From positions 1 through 64,000 of the forward strand of contig NZ_QLLC01000006.1 in assembly GCF_003350205.1 (NCBI RefSeq): a DNA stretch of 64,000 nt, in the 5' to 3' direction. The position numbers and the translations under genes were made by a program. Position 1 is the stretch's first letter, and the number at the start of each line of letters is the position of its first letter. Below the pieces are notes generated by a model. It saw only the letters and a list, made by a program, of their open reading frames with translations. It made no database searches and was not told the origin of the DNA. Shown in pieces: positions 28,392 to 38,934 of this stretch. Origin of the DNA: Brevundimonas bullata (GTDB lineage Bacteria; Pseudomonadota; Alphaproteobacteria; Caulobacterales; Caulobacteraceae).

Positions 28392-28863
28392 CAATCAACG
28401 ATTGCAAATGGGTCCCGTTCAAACGTAGCCGTTTGCCCGGAAGCGCTTGTTAGCGTGAGGATAGAGCCATCAAGCCCGGTTAACTTGCCGCCATCCGCGA
28501 CCATCGTCCGAAGCTGGGCCAGGTATTCTATGTCCTTGGACGAACACGTCCGATTGGAAGGCGATGGATCGCGCAACTGCTTGATCACGCCGTCAGCCTG
28601 AACGGCCCCAAAGCCGCAACCCGACTGAACTTCGACGCCACCTTTAGTCACCCAAATATTGATCCGACCCGCCAATCGCGCATCACGGGTCTCAGAGGAT
28701 GACAGCTCTGGTCGAACCGGGGTGCCGCTGATCGTAAGTAAAGTCCCCATGAAGAGATCACGATCGACATGCTCGGACTGTGAACCTTCAGGAGCAGAAG
28801 CGGCCTCAGAGCAGGCCGACAAGATACCGATCGCCAAGATTGAAACGAACTGACGAAGCGCCC

Positions 28864-28867
<4 letters not shown>
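28391..28867 (-). CDS. Small META-like lipoprotein inserted in the suf operon
   Basis: 158 residues. A signal peptide with lipobox ILSACS (C19) is clear. The mature part has the outline of a META/HslJ-like domain: [19 protein letters not shown] with a cysteine, a helix [14 protein letters not shown] and final strands [17 protein letters not shown]. It overlaps sufB and the sufC region at its two ends (ATGA and TGATG), so it is translated within the operon, yet nothing like it belongs to canonical SUF systems. Its base composition is visibly less G+C-rich than that of its neighbours, suggesting later acquisition. The META reading is tentative. Confidence 0.75.
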
Positions 28868-30330
<1,463 letters not shown>

Positions 30331-30333
30331 GAC

Positions 30334-31470
30334 TTACGCGACTTCCTTCACGCGCTCAGACAGGCGCGCTTGATGCTTGTTCCAGGCTGTAATCCAAGCC
30401 TCGGCGAACCGATCCCAGTCGCCCTGCGTCGTGCCCCAGCCCCCGGAAACGCGCACGCCCCCGGTCGCCAGGTGATCCAGGCCCATGGCGCTGATCGTCT
30501 TGGACGGCTTCACCTTGCCCGACGAACAGGCCGAGCCGGCCGAGACCATGACCCCGACCAGATCCAGGGTGATCAACTGCTGCGGGCTGTCCCAGCCCTC
30601 GACGGCCATGAACAGGGTGTTGGGCAGACGCGGCGCCGCGCCGCCGATGATGGTCGCGCCCGCCGCCTTGACCTTGGCCTCAGCCGCATCACGCCAGGCG
30701 GCGTGCGCCATGGCCGCGTCCAGATCGCGTGCGGCGCAATCCGCCGCTGCTCCGAATCCGGTGATGCCCGGCACGTTCTCGGTCCCGGCGCGCAGGCCGC
30801 GCTCCTGACCCGCGCCATGCAGGATGCGCACGGCGGCGACGCCTTCCTTGAGCACCAGAGCGCCCACGCCCTGCGGTCCGCCCAGCTTGTGCGCCGACAG
30901 GGTCAAGCTGTCCGCATCCAGCGCCCGCATGTCGACCGGCACCTTGCCCGCCGACTGGATGGCGTCGACGTGCAGCCAGCCGCCCGCCGCGCGCACCAGA
31001 GCCGCCGCCTCGGCGATAGGCTGGATCACGCCGCTTTCGTTGTTGGCATGGTGGATGGCGACCACGGCCCGGCCCGGCCGCGCCAGCGCCTGGGCCAGCC
31101 AGACCAGATCGACCACGCCGTCTTCATCGACGGGCAGAACCTCGACCGGCGCGCCGCTGACGGCGGCGGCTTCGGCCACGCACGGATGCTCTGTCGCGCC
31201 GACGATCAGTCGCTCGCAACCCGCCGCAAGCGCGCTGACGATGGCCTGGGCGTTGGCCTCCGTCCCGCCAGAAGAGAAGACCACGGCGGTCGGGTCCGCC
31301 CCGACCAGTTCGGCCACCTGGGCTCGCGCTGTCTCGACCCGAGCCCGCGCCCGACGCCCGGCGGCGTGGACCGCCGACGGATTGCCGTTGTCGGCCAGGG
31401 CCTTGGCCATGATTTCCTGCACTTCGGGCCGCACCAGACCCGAGGCGTTGTAGTCGAGGTAGATGCTCAC
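30334..31470 (-). CDS. Cysteine desulfurase, NifS/IscS type
   Basis: 378 residues, group I PLP-dependent desulfurase. It opens IYLDYNASGLVRPEVQEIM; the PLP lysine is in LTLSAHKLGGPQGVG and the active cysteine loop is SAGSACSSGKVKPS. The GTG start overlaps the iscR stop by four bases (GTGA). Having an IscS-type enzyme directly after iscR and a SufS-type enzyme further down is the usual alphaproteobacterial mix of ISC and SUF parts; which one feeds SufBCD is not clear from sequence. Confidence 0.92.
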   Translation of the reverse strand: MSIYLDYNASGLVRPEVQEIMAKALADNGNPSAVHAAGRRARARVETARAQVAELVGADPTAVVFSSGGTEANAQAIVSALAAGCERLIVGATEHPCVAEAAAVSGAPVEVLPVDEDGVVDLVWLAQALARPGRAVVAIHHANNESGVIQPIAEAAALVRAAGGWLHVDAIQSAGKVPVDMRALDADSLTLSAHKLGGPQGVGALVLKEGVAAVRILHGAGQERGLRAGTENVPGITGFGAAADCAARDLDAAMAHAAWRDAAEAKVKAAGATIIGGAAPRLPNTLFMAVEGWDSPQQLITLDLVGVMVSAGSACSSGKVKPSKTISAMGLDHLATGGVRVSGGWGTTQGDWDRFAEAWITAWNKHQARLSERVKEVA

Positions 31471-31937
31471 GCCGCCGCCTCCATGCCGACCGCCGCGGGG
31501 GCCGCGCCCATGCGCGCCTGACCCGTGCGGTTCTGGATCACGTCATCCAGACTGACGCTGGCGAGATAGCGGTGAATCTCCTGCCCCAGGTCTTCCCACA
31601 GGTGGTGGGTGATGCAGCGTTCGCCCTTGATCATGCAGCCCTTGGGCGACCCGGCGCCGACGCAGCGGGTGGCGCGGATCGGCTCATCGACCGCCAGAAC
31701 GATCTCGGCCACCGCCGTCTCATGCGCCTCGCGCGCCAGGCGATAGCCGCCGCCGGGACCGCGTACGCTCTTGACCAGACCGCTTTTGCGCAGCCGCGCA
31801 AACAGCTGCTCCAGATAGCTGAGCGAGATTTCCTGACGCGTCGCGATCTCGGCCAAAGACACCGCCCGGTCCGCGCCATTGCGCGCCAGATCGGCCATCG
31901 CCATCACGGCGTATCGTCCCTTTGTCGACAGGCGCAT
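31467..31937 (-). CDS. iscR: Rrf2-family Fe-S-sensing regulator IscR
   Basis: 156 residues. N-terminal winged helix MRLSTKGRYAVMAMADLA with recognition segment ISLSYLEQLFARLRKSGLV, followed by three cluster-binding cysteines (C92, C101, C108) with H111 nearby in ERCITHH, the IscR pattern with slightly wider spacing than in Escherichia coli. First gene of the suf-met run, therefore likely autoregulatory; a matching operator is proposed at 32029-32053. Confidence 0.93.
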   Translation of the reverse strand: MRLSTKGRYAVMAMADLARNGADRAVSLAEIATRQEISLSYLEQLFARLRKSGLVKSVRGPGGGYRLAREAHETAVAEIVLAVDEPIRATRCVGAGSPKGCMIKGERCITHHLWEDLGQEIHRYLASVSLDDVIQNRTGQARMGAAPAAVGMEAAA

Positions 31938-32020
31938 AGAAAGCCCTCAAAAATTTCACGCTTTTCGGGGCTCTTGTGTTAGAACCCGCGCCCTCGCAGA
32001 CAAGTGCGCAACGCTGGCTC

Positions 32021-32053
32021 GACTTAGAAAGTCCTACTGCGTTGGTCAAGTAT
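32021..32053 (-). promoter_or_regulatory. Putative iscR promoter overlapped by an IscR-type operator
   Basis: On the minus strand ATACTTGACC (32053-32044) continues to AGTAGGACTT, like a type 1 IscR box; TTGACC is also a good -35 element, with a weak -10 TAAGTC (32026-32021) after 17 bases. The region is shared with the divergent hydrolase gene at 32099. Confidence 0.45.
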
Positions 32054-32098
32054 TGTCCGCCCGCGAAACGACAGTTGAAGACAGGATTCCGCTGATCC

Positions 32099-32749
32099 AT
32101 GCCTGAAGTCATTCTTCCCGGCGCCTCGGGCCGCATCGAAGGCCGCTATTCGCCCGGCAAGCGTCCGAACGCGCCGATCGCCCTGATCCTGCATCCGCAC
32201 CCCAAGGCGGGCGGGCATATGAACAACCCGGTGGCTGTGACCCTGCACCAGCTGTTCGTCCAGCGTGGCTTCGCCACCCTGCGCTACAACTCGCGCGGCG
32301 TCGGCAAGTCGCAGGGCGAGTTCGACAGCGGCATCGGCGAACTGGCCGACGCGGCCACCGCTCTCGACTGGCTGCAGGCGAACAACCCCGCCGCCACCCA
32401 GACCTGGGTCGCCGGCTATCAGTTCGGCGCCTATATCGGCATGCAACTGCTGATGCGCCGCCCGGAGACGGACGGCTTCATCTCGGTGTCGCCGCCGTCG
32501 AACATGTACGACTTCAGCTTCCTGGCCCCCTGCCCGGCCTCCGGCCTCTTTCTGCACGGCACCAACGACACCGTCGTGCCGCCGGTCGAGGTCGAGCGCG
32601 TGGTCAACAAGCTGCGCACCCAGAAGGGCATCGTCATCGACTACGAACTGGAAGAGGGCGCGAGCCACTTCTGGCAGGACCACATCGGCGCGGTCGAGCG
32701 TCGCGTCGGCGCCTATCTGGACAAGCGTCTGGAAGAAAACCCGGCCTGA
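32099..32749 (+). CDS. Alpha/beta-hydrolase-fold protein lacking the nucleophile serine
   Basis: 216 residues of the COG2945-like alpha/beta hydrolase group: ALILHPHPKAGGHMNNPV, RYNSRGVGKSQGEFDSGIGE and VSPPSNMYDFSFLAP are typical. In the nucleophile elbow the usual GxSxG reads GYQFG (Q108 in place of serine), whereas the acid (D158 in HGTNDTV) and histidine (H190 in GASHFWQDH) remain. It is therefore probably not a standard serine hydrolase. It is divergent from iscR and convergent with terC. Confidence 0.85.
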   Translation: MPEVILPGASGRIEGRYSPGKRPNAPIALILHPHPKAGGHMNNPVAVTLHQLFVQRGFATLRYNSRGVGKSQGEFDSGIGELADAATALDWLQANNPAATQTWVAGYQFGAYIGMQLLMRRPETDGFISVSPPSNMYDFSFLAPCPASGLFLHGTNDTVVPPVEVERVVNKLRTQKGIVIDYELEEGASHFWQDHIGAVERRVGAYLDKRLEENPA

Positions 32750-32756
32750 TAAGGCC

Positions 32757-33734
32757 CTATGTGTCGATCCGGGTTTCGGCCCGGGTCTTCCACAGCGACC
32801 ACACGACGCCTCCGATCAGGATGGCGGCCGTCACGCCGAGCGAAATCGCCGGCGGAAACTTCTCCAGCCCCATCAGCGGCGCGGCGATGACCTTCCCTCC
32901 GATAAAGACCAGCAGGATGGCTAGCGCCTGCTTCAGATAGGCGAAGCGGTGGATCACCGCCGCCAGCGCGAAATACAGCGCCCTCAGGCCCAGAATGGCG
33001 AAGATATTGGACGTGTAGACGATGTAGGGGTCGGTCGTGATGGCGAAGATCGCCGGCACCGAATCCACGGCGAAGATCACGTCGGCGAACTCGATCGTCA
33101 CCAGGGCCAGGAACAGAGGCGTGGCGTGCCAGATCATTCGCCCCGCCGCATTGGGCTCTCGCACGAAAAACTTCGAGCCGTGCAGTGCCTCCGTCACGGG
33201 CATATGCTGCCTCAGCCATTTGACGAGACCCTGCCCCGTCGCCGCCTCCTCCGTGGGGCTGGTTGCGATCATTCGGCCTCCGGTGAAGATCAGGAAGGCA
33301 GCGAAGACATACAGCGCCCACTCATATCGGCTGACCAGGGCCGCCCCGGCCGCGATCATCACCGCCCTCAGGATGATGACCCCCAGAACGCCCCAGAACA
33401 GCACCCGGTGCTGATGCAGGCGTGGAATTCCGAAAGCGGTGAAAATCAGTGCGATGACGAAGACATTGTCCATCGCCAGGCTCTTTTCGATGGCGAAGCC
33501 GGTCAGGTAGTCCAGCCCGCTGTCCGCCCCCAACCGCGCCCAGACCCAGGCTCCGAACAACAGGGCGACGCCGATATAGAAGGCTGACAGCAGCAGGCTT
33601 TCCCTCACCCCGATCTCGTGCGCCTTGCGGTGCAGGACGCCCAGGTCGAAGGCCAGCAAGGCGATCACGACCAACAGAAAGCTCGCCCACATCCACGCAG
33701 GCTTGCCCATCCACTCGACCGCCAGCAACTCCAT
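32757..33734 (-). CDS. TerC-family integral membrane protein
   Basis: 325 residues with about nine hydrophobic helices. The acidic signature motifs LTGFAIEKSLAMDNVFVIAL and TIEFADVIFAVDSVPAIFAI (conserved Asp/Glu) define TerC. Relatives (TerC, Alx, YceF) have been linked to manganese export at the inner membrane, including metalation of exported enzymes; tellurite resistance is the historical name. There are no other ter genes here. A 290-base non-coding stretch separates it from the efflux set. Confidence 0.92.
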   Translation of the reverse strand: MELLAVEWMGKPAWMWASFLLVVIALLAFDLGVLHRKAHEIGVRESLLLSAFYIGVALLFGAWVWARLGADSGLDYLTGFAIEKSLAMDNVFVIALIFTAFGIPRLHQHRVLFWGVLGVIILRAVMIAAGAALVSRYEWALYVFAAFLIFTGGRMIATSPTEEAATGQGLVKWLRQHMPVTEALHGSKFFVREPNAAGRMIWHATPLFLALVTIEFADVIFAVDSVPAIFAITTDPYIVYTSNIFAILGLRALYFALAAVIHRFAYLKQALAILLVFIGGKVIAAPLMGLEKFPPAISLGVTAAILIGGVVWSLWKTRAETRIDT

Positions 33735-34025
33735 CAGCGCCTTTCGCCAGCCTGCATCGCCGCTCTCCCAATGGTTGGCGTGCGAGGTTCAGGGATCACG
33801 TCAAAGACTCGCATCGGAACGCTGGATGTGTCCCTCATCCCGACTTCAACATCTGGTCCAAAATGGGGTTCCGCAAAGTCGCCATGATCCTGCCGTGATT
33901 TCGCCAAGGCGTCCCGTACGACCCGCGATGCAACCCGAAGCGCTTTAACGCGATTTAAGGTCAAGCTCGCCTAGACGCGGGCGCGGCGCGTTGCGAAACC
34001 GCACGACTTGAGGGGGACGCCTTCG

Positions 34026-35540
34026 TTGAAGAGATCGGAAGCGAGAGCGCGAGGTCTCTGGCGCCGGAGCGCGGGGCTGCTCGTCCTGACCGCTGCTGCG
34101 TCTGGCGTTTTGACGTCAGCAGCGCAGGCTCAGGATACAGTGCCCTACAGTTTCGAAGCCGCCATGGCCCGGCTGGACGCAACCTCCAGCATCCGCAGGG
34201 CCTCCAGCGCCGACGTGACGGCGGCCGAAGAACAGGCGGCGGCGACGCGCACGCTCAACCGTCCGACCATCGCCGTCGACGCCCAGCTGCTGCGCTATCA
34301 GAAGACCTTCGACATCTCCCTGACCGACGCCTTGGGCCAGGTCGAGGGCGTGGCCAACCAGTTGCTGCCCGGCATCATCGGCGACCTGCCGGGCGTGCCG
34401 GGCGACATTCTCCAGGCCATCAATGACCGGCTGGAAACCGCCCTGCCCGAGTTCTTCGCCAGCCTGCCCGGCAGCGTGCGGCTGAAGACCGCCGACACCA
34501 GTTTCCGCCCCGTCGCCACCGCCGTCATGCCGATCTACACCGGCGGGGCCATCCCGGCCCTTCGCGACGCGGCGGGGGCCAATGTCGACATGGCCCGCGC
34601 CCGTCAGGCCGAGGCCGGCAATCTTCAAAGTGTCAATCTGGTCCGGGTCTATTTCGGCCAGACCCTGACGCGCGAGGCTCTGACCATCGCCCGCGACACG
34701 CGCGACGGCTTCGACCTGCACCTGCGCAACGCCCAGGCCATGGAGCGCGAGGGCTTCCTCAGCGCCGCGCAACGTCTGCAGGTTCAGGTCGCCCGCGACG
34801 CCGCCCAGCGTCAGTTGGATCGCGCCGAGCTGGAGCATGACACGGCGGTCCAGAGCCTGGCCCGGATGCTGGATGTGACGGCCCCCGTCGCCCCGACCAG
34901 TCCCCTGTTCGTCAACTCGACGCCGCCCGGCCCTGTCGACGGCTTCATTGAGGACGGGGTCGCCGACCATCCGCGTGTCGCCTTGGCCGGCGCGGGTCGC
35001 GAACTGGCCGACGCCGGCGTGGACCTGGCGCGGTCGAGACTGCGTCCGTCGGTCTATGCCTTCGGGGCCTACAACCTGAACCGCGAGGACGCTCTCCCGA
35101 CCGAGCCGGACTGGGCCGTCGGCGTCGGCGCCCGCTATACCCTGATGTCCTCGTTGGACCGGGGCCGCATGGTCAGCGCGGCTCGCGCCCGGTCCCAAGC
35201 CGCCGAGCAGCTTCAGCGTCAGGCCCGCGACGAGGTCCGCATCCTGATCATCCGCACCTATAATCTGGTCGAGCTGTCGCGCCGTCAGTTCCTGTCGCTG
35301 GACTCCAGCCTGGAGGCCGCGACCGAGAACCTGCGGGTTCAAGACCTGTCCTTCCGCGAGGGCGAAGCGCCCGCCTCCGCCGTCATCGACGCGCGCAACC
35401 TGCTGGGCACGGCCCGCTTGCAACGCGCGGCGGCGGCCTATGAGTATGAACTGGCTCTGGCCGCCCTGCTGGCCGCCAGCGACCGCAGCGACGAATTCAT
35501 CAGCTACCTGCAACGCGCCGACCGGGTGATCGCCCCATGA
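34026..35540 (+). CDS. TolC-family outer-membrane efflux protein
   Basis: 504 residues from TTG 34026 (AGGGGG lies nine bases upstream; TTG 34008 is the outer limit of the frame). Signal peptide to about residue 36 (TSAAQAQ). Two OEP repeats of alpha-helical hairpins follow, with the phrase AARSQAAEQLQ-like coiled coils and ERLQVQVARDAAQRQLDRAE-type heptads. It would form the outer-membrane duct of a tripartite pump with the HlyD-like and permease proteins encoded next, which overlap it by four bases. Confidence 0.88.
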   Translation: MKRSEARARGLWRRSAGLLVLTAAASGVLTSAAQAQDTVPYSFEAAMARLDATSSIRRASSADVTAAEEQAAATRTLNRPTIAVDAQLLRYQKTFDISLTDALGQVEGVANQLLPGIIGDLPGVPGDILQAINDRLETALPEFFASLPGSVRLKTADTSFRPVATAVMPIYTGGAIPALRDAAGANVDMARARQAEAGNLQSVNLVRVYFGQTLTREALTIARDTRDGFDLHLRNAQAMEREGFLSAAQRLQVQVARDAAQRQLDRAELEHDTAVQSLARMLDVTAPVAPTSPLFVNSTPPGPVDGFIEDGVADHPRVALAGAGRELADAGVDLARSRLRPSVYAFGAYNLNREDALPTEPDWAVGVGARYTLMSSLDRGRMVSAARARSQAAEQLQRQARDEVRILIIRTYNLVELSRRQFLSLDSSLEAATENLRVQDLSFREGEAPASAVIDARNLLGTARLQRAAAAYEYELALAALLAASDRSDEFISYLQRADRVIAP

Positions 35541-36592
35541 CCGAGACCACCCCCGCCGGTGATAATGCCGCTGATCCGGTCCCGCCGCCGCCCCGTCGGC
35601 GCAGCCGTCCGCCGTTAAAGTCCCTGCTGATCGGCGTCGCGGCGCTGGCCGTGCTGATCTTCGTCGTCGTCGGCCTGTTCCTGGCCGCCCGCCCGGCCCC
35701 GCCGCAGGTGCAGGGCATGGTCGAGGCCGAGACATTCACCGTCGCCACCAAGGCCCCCGCCCGTGTCGAGAAGATGCTGGCCTCAGCGGGCGACCGCGTC
35801 GCCAAGGGCCAGGTTCTCGCCATTCTCTCCAGCCCCGAGATCACCGCCGGCGATCAACAGGCCGCCGCCGCCCTGCAAGGCGCTCAGGCCATTCAGGAGC
35901 TCAGCCGCGTCGGCGCGCGGCCCGAAGACATCCGCTCTCTGGAATCCATCTGGCGCAGCGCCCAGGCCGCCGCCCAACTGGCGGCGCAGACCGCTCGCCG
36001 GGCCGAGAACCTGTTCGCCGAGGGCGTCATCTCGGCCCAGCGCCGCGACGAGGCCGTCGCCGCGCGCGCCGCCACCGCCGCCCAGTCCGAGGCCGCCCGA
36101 CAGCAGTATCTGAAGGCCGTGGCCGGGACCCGCAGCGAGGAAAAGGCCATCGCCGACGCCCAGGTCGCCGCCGCCCGCGCCGGGGTGGGCGAAATGGCGG
36201 CGCTGCAAGCCGAAACCCGCCTGATCGCCCCTGCGGCGGGCGAGATCGCCGAACGCTTTTCCAATCCCGGCGAACTGGTGCTGATCGGGGTGCCGGTCTT
36301 CACCGTGGTGGATCTGGATCACGCCTGGGTCGCCTTCAACCTGCGGGAGGACCAGTTCAACGGCCTGAAGATCGGCCACACGGTGCGCGGCGACATTCCC
36401 GCGCTGAACCGCAAGGCCGTGGCCTTCCGCATCAGCTTCATCAGCCCCCAGGGCGACTTCGCCACTTGGCGCGCCACGCGCCAGTCGCGCGGCTATGACG
36501 TCCGCAGCTTCGAGATCCATGCCAAGCCCGTGGCTCCGGTCGAGGGCCTGCGTCCCGGCATGAGCGTCCTGTTCGACTGGCCCGCCCAGTGA
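35537..36592 (+). CDS. HlyD-family periplasmic adaptor
   Basis: 351 residues: a Pro/Arg-rich cytoplasmic start, one membrane helix (about 32-54, LLIGVAALAVLIFVVVGLFL), a lipoyl-like segment with VATKAPARVEKMLASAGDRV, a helical hairpin (about 110-225) and a second half with LIAPAAGEIAERFSNPGELV. Typical membrane-fusion protein linking an inner-membrane permease to TolC. Ends overlap both neighbouring genes by four bases, so the three form one translational unit. Confidence 0.92.
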   Translation: MTETTPAGDNAADPVPPPPRRRSRPPLKSLLIGVAALAVLIFVVVGLFLAARPAPPQVQGMVEAETFTVATKAPARVEKMLASAGDRVAKGQVLAILSSPEITAGDQQAAAALQGAQAIQELSRVGARPEDIRSLESIWRSAQAAAQLAAQTARRAENLFAEGVISAQRRDEAVAARAATAAQSEAARQQYLKAVAGTRSEEKAIADAQVAAARAGVGEMAALQAETRLIAPAAGEIAERFSNPGELVLIGVPVFTVVDLDHAWVAFNLREDQFNGLKIGHTVRGDIPALNRKAVAFRISFISPQGDFATWRATRQSRGYDVRSFEIHAKPVAPVEGLRPGMSVLFDWPAQ

Positions 36593-38934
36593 CGACGCCG
36601 ACCTGCGGCGTCTTCGGTCGCGCCCTGCGCGCCGAGATCGCGCATCTGGCCCGCAGCCGCTGGGACCTGATCCTGCTAATCGTCATACCGGTCGTGCTGA
36701 TGGTCGTGGTCGGGGCCATGCTGTTTCAGGGCGTGGTGCGTGACGTCCCAGTCGCCGTCGTCGATCAGGACCATTCCGCCTTCAGCCACGCCGCCATCCG
36801 TAACATGGAGGCCAGCCCCGGCGTGCGCGTGGTGGCCCAGCCCACCGATCTGGAGGCCGCATGGCCCCTGATGCGGTCGGGCCGGATCTACAGCCTCGCC
36901 TACATCCCGCGCGACGCCGAGAAGAACGCCTTTCGCCAGCCGGATGCCGCGATCGTCTATTACAACGGCGCCTTCCAGACCGTCGGTTCGCTCGCCGCCT
37001 CGGCCCAGACCACGGCCCTGACCGACGCCGCCGCTCCCCTGATCCTGGACCGCGCCCGAGCGCTGGGCGTCCCCGCCGCACGGCTGAAGACCCCCGCCGT
37101 TCAGGTGACTATCCTGGGCAATCCGCAGCTCAGTTTCGAGCTCTTCCTCGGCGGGCTGATCATACCCGGCGTCCTGCATCTGCTGATGGCCTGCGCCGCC
37201 GTCATGGGGGTGGGGCGAGAACTGCGCGGCGGTTCACTGAAGGACTGGTCAACGCGGATGGACGGGCGGCTGACAGCGGCGCTGGCGGGCAAGCTGACCC
37301 CCTATGTCCTAGTCTTCACCCTGTGGGGCGCGGTCTGGGTCGCCTGGCTGTGCGGCTGGCGCGGTTGGGGCGTCGAAGGCAGCCTGCTGATGCTGCTGGG
37401 CGGGTTGTTCGCCCTGATGGCGGCCACGGCCGGCGTCTCGGCCCTGCTGATCGCCCTGACCGGCGACATGGATGTCGGCTTCTCGGCCACGGCGGTCTAT
37501 GCGGGCTCGGCTATCGCCTTTTCCAACGGCACCCTGCCCCTACTGCACGGCCCGGCCTTCGCCCAGGTGTGGAGCGCCATCCTGCCCTTCACCCACTACT
37601 TGCGGCTGCAGAACGAGCAGATGGTGCTGGGCTCGGACGTTGCCGCCTCGCTGGGGCCGCTGATGATCCTGCTGGCTGTCGCGGTCGGGACCTTCGCCCT
37701 GTCCGTCCCCCTCGCCCATCGCCGCGCCCGACGCGCACCCAAGCCGGAAGACCTCAGCCTGCACCTCCCCGCCCGCAGTTTCGGCGGCGCCTTCGTTGGG
37801 ACCTTTGCCGGCATTTTCAAGCACCGCCCCCTGTCCAGCACCATTCTCTTGGCCGTGGTCGCCTACGCCTTCTATTATCCCATGGCCTATGTCGGTCAGA
37901 CGCCGGTCAAGCTGCCGGTCGCCGTCGTCGATCAGGATCATTCGGCCCTCAGTCGCCGCCTGGTGCAGGAAATGAACGCCACGCGCGCGCTGGACGCCTC
38001 GGTCGTCACCGCCTCGCCTTCCGAGGCCGAACGAATGCTGCGCAATGGCGAGGTCGACGCCGTCATGCACATCCCGGAAAAGTTCGAGTCGTCGCTGATC
38101 CACGGCGACGCCAAGGGGGTCGGCCTCTATCTGAACGGCGCCTATCTGGTTCGCGCCACGGCCATGGGCAAGGCGCTGGGCGGCGCGGCCGCCGCCGCGG
38201 CCGAAAAGGTCCTGACCCCGGCGATCGAGGCCACGCGCCTGCTGGAACGCGCGCCGACCGTCGTGCAGCGCCCGCTCTACAACACCACGGACGGCTACGG
38301 CAGCTATGCGGTCCCGGCGGTCAGCGCCATCATTCTGCAACAGACCCTGCTGCTGGGCGCCGCCCTGTTCGCCGGACTGCGTCGAGAGACGGGCGCGCAA
38401 CCGCTGTCGACCCGCAGCTTCCTCGGCCTGTGGGCCGCCCTGACCCTGATCGGCAGCGTCGCCAGCCTCTTCTATTTCGGCTTCGTCTTCTGGTTTCAGG
38501 ACTATCCGCGCATGGGCGACCTGCTTGGGATCATCCTCGCCGTGCCGGTCTTCGCCGCCAGCGTTTCGGCCTTAGGGCTGGCGATCGGCAGCCTGTTCGA
38601 CCGACATGAGCGCGCCATGCAGATCCTGGTCGGAACCTCGGTGCCGCTCTTCTTCCTCGGCGGCGCCGCCTGGCCCCTGTTCCTGATGCCTCAGCCCCTG
38701 GCCTGGCTGGCCCGCCTGTCGCCCTCGACCTCAGCCATTCAGGCCTTCGTCAAGTTGAACGCCGCGGGCGCCAGCGTCGCCGAGGTCGCGCCGGAGTTGC
38801 TGACGCTGGCCGTCCTAGCGGTGCTGTTTGGCGTCACGGCGTGGTGGCGTCTAACCCATCAGAGGCGCGCCGACCGTATGCGCTCAGCCTCGGCCGGCGT
38901 CAGCGGCAGGCGTGCGAAGACGTCGTTCAGATAG
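36589..38934 (+). CDS. Double-length ABC-2-type permease (two fused permease halves)
   Basis: 781 residues from GTG 36589. Two complete ABC-2 membrane units are joined in tandem: each starts with a membrane helix followed by an extracytoplasmic domain opening VAVVDQDHS (residues 55-63 and 444-452) and ends in five or so helices. The closest familiar design is the YhhJ/YbhR type that works with an ATPase, but no ATPase gene lies in this operon, and neither half contains Walker motifs. Export substrate unknown. The last 76 bases overlap the 3' end of the convergent amidohydrolase gene, and the C-terminal tail (RRADRMRSASAGVSGRRAK) is encoded by that overlap. Confidence 0.85.
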   Translation: MTTPTCGVFGRALRAEIAHLARSRWDLILLIVIPVVLMVVVGAMLFQGVVRDVPVAVVDQDHSAFSHAAIRNMEASPGVRVVAQPTDLEAAWPLMRSGRIYSLAYIPRDAEKNAFRQPDAAIVYYNGAFQTVGSLAASAQTTALTDAAAPLILDRARALGVPAARLKTPAVQVTILGNPQLSFELFLGGLIIPGVLHLLMACAAVMGVGRELRGGSLKDWSTRMDGRLTAALAGKLTPYVLVFTLWGAVWVAWLCGWRGWGVEGSLLMLLGGLFALMAATAGVSALLIALTGDMDVGFSATAVYAGSAIAFSNGTLPLLHGPAFAQVWSAILPFTHYLRLQNEQMVLGSDVAASLGPLMILLAVAVGTFALSVPLAHRRARRAPKPEDLSLHLPARSFGGAFVGTFAGIFKHRPLSSTILLAVVAYAFYYPMAYVGQTPVKLPVAVVDQDHSALSRRLVQEMNATRALDASVVTASPSEAERMLRNGEVDAVMHIPEKFESSLIHGDAKGVGLYLNGAYLVRATAMGKALGGAAAAAAEKVLTPAIEATRLLERAPTVVQRPLYNTTDGYGSYAVPAVSAIILQQTLLLGAALFAGLRRETGAQPLSTRSFLGLWAALTLIGSVASLFYFGFVFWFQDYPRMGDLLGIILAVPVFAASVSALGLAIGSLFDRHERAMQILVGTSVPLFFLGGAAWPLFLMPQPLAWLARLSPSTSAIQAFVKLNAAGASVAEVAPELLTLAVLAVLFGVTAWWRLTHQRRADRMRSASAGVSGRRAKTSFR

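Noticed and set aside
33735-34025. Possible small gene in the gap between terC and the TolC-like gene
   Set aside because: The only minus-strand frame (33734-33964) has no ribosome site or recognisable features; the gap shows no stable repeat.
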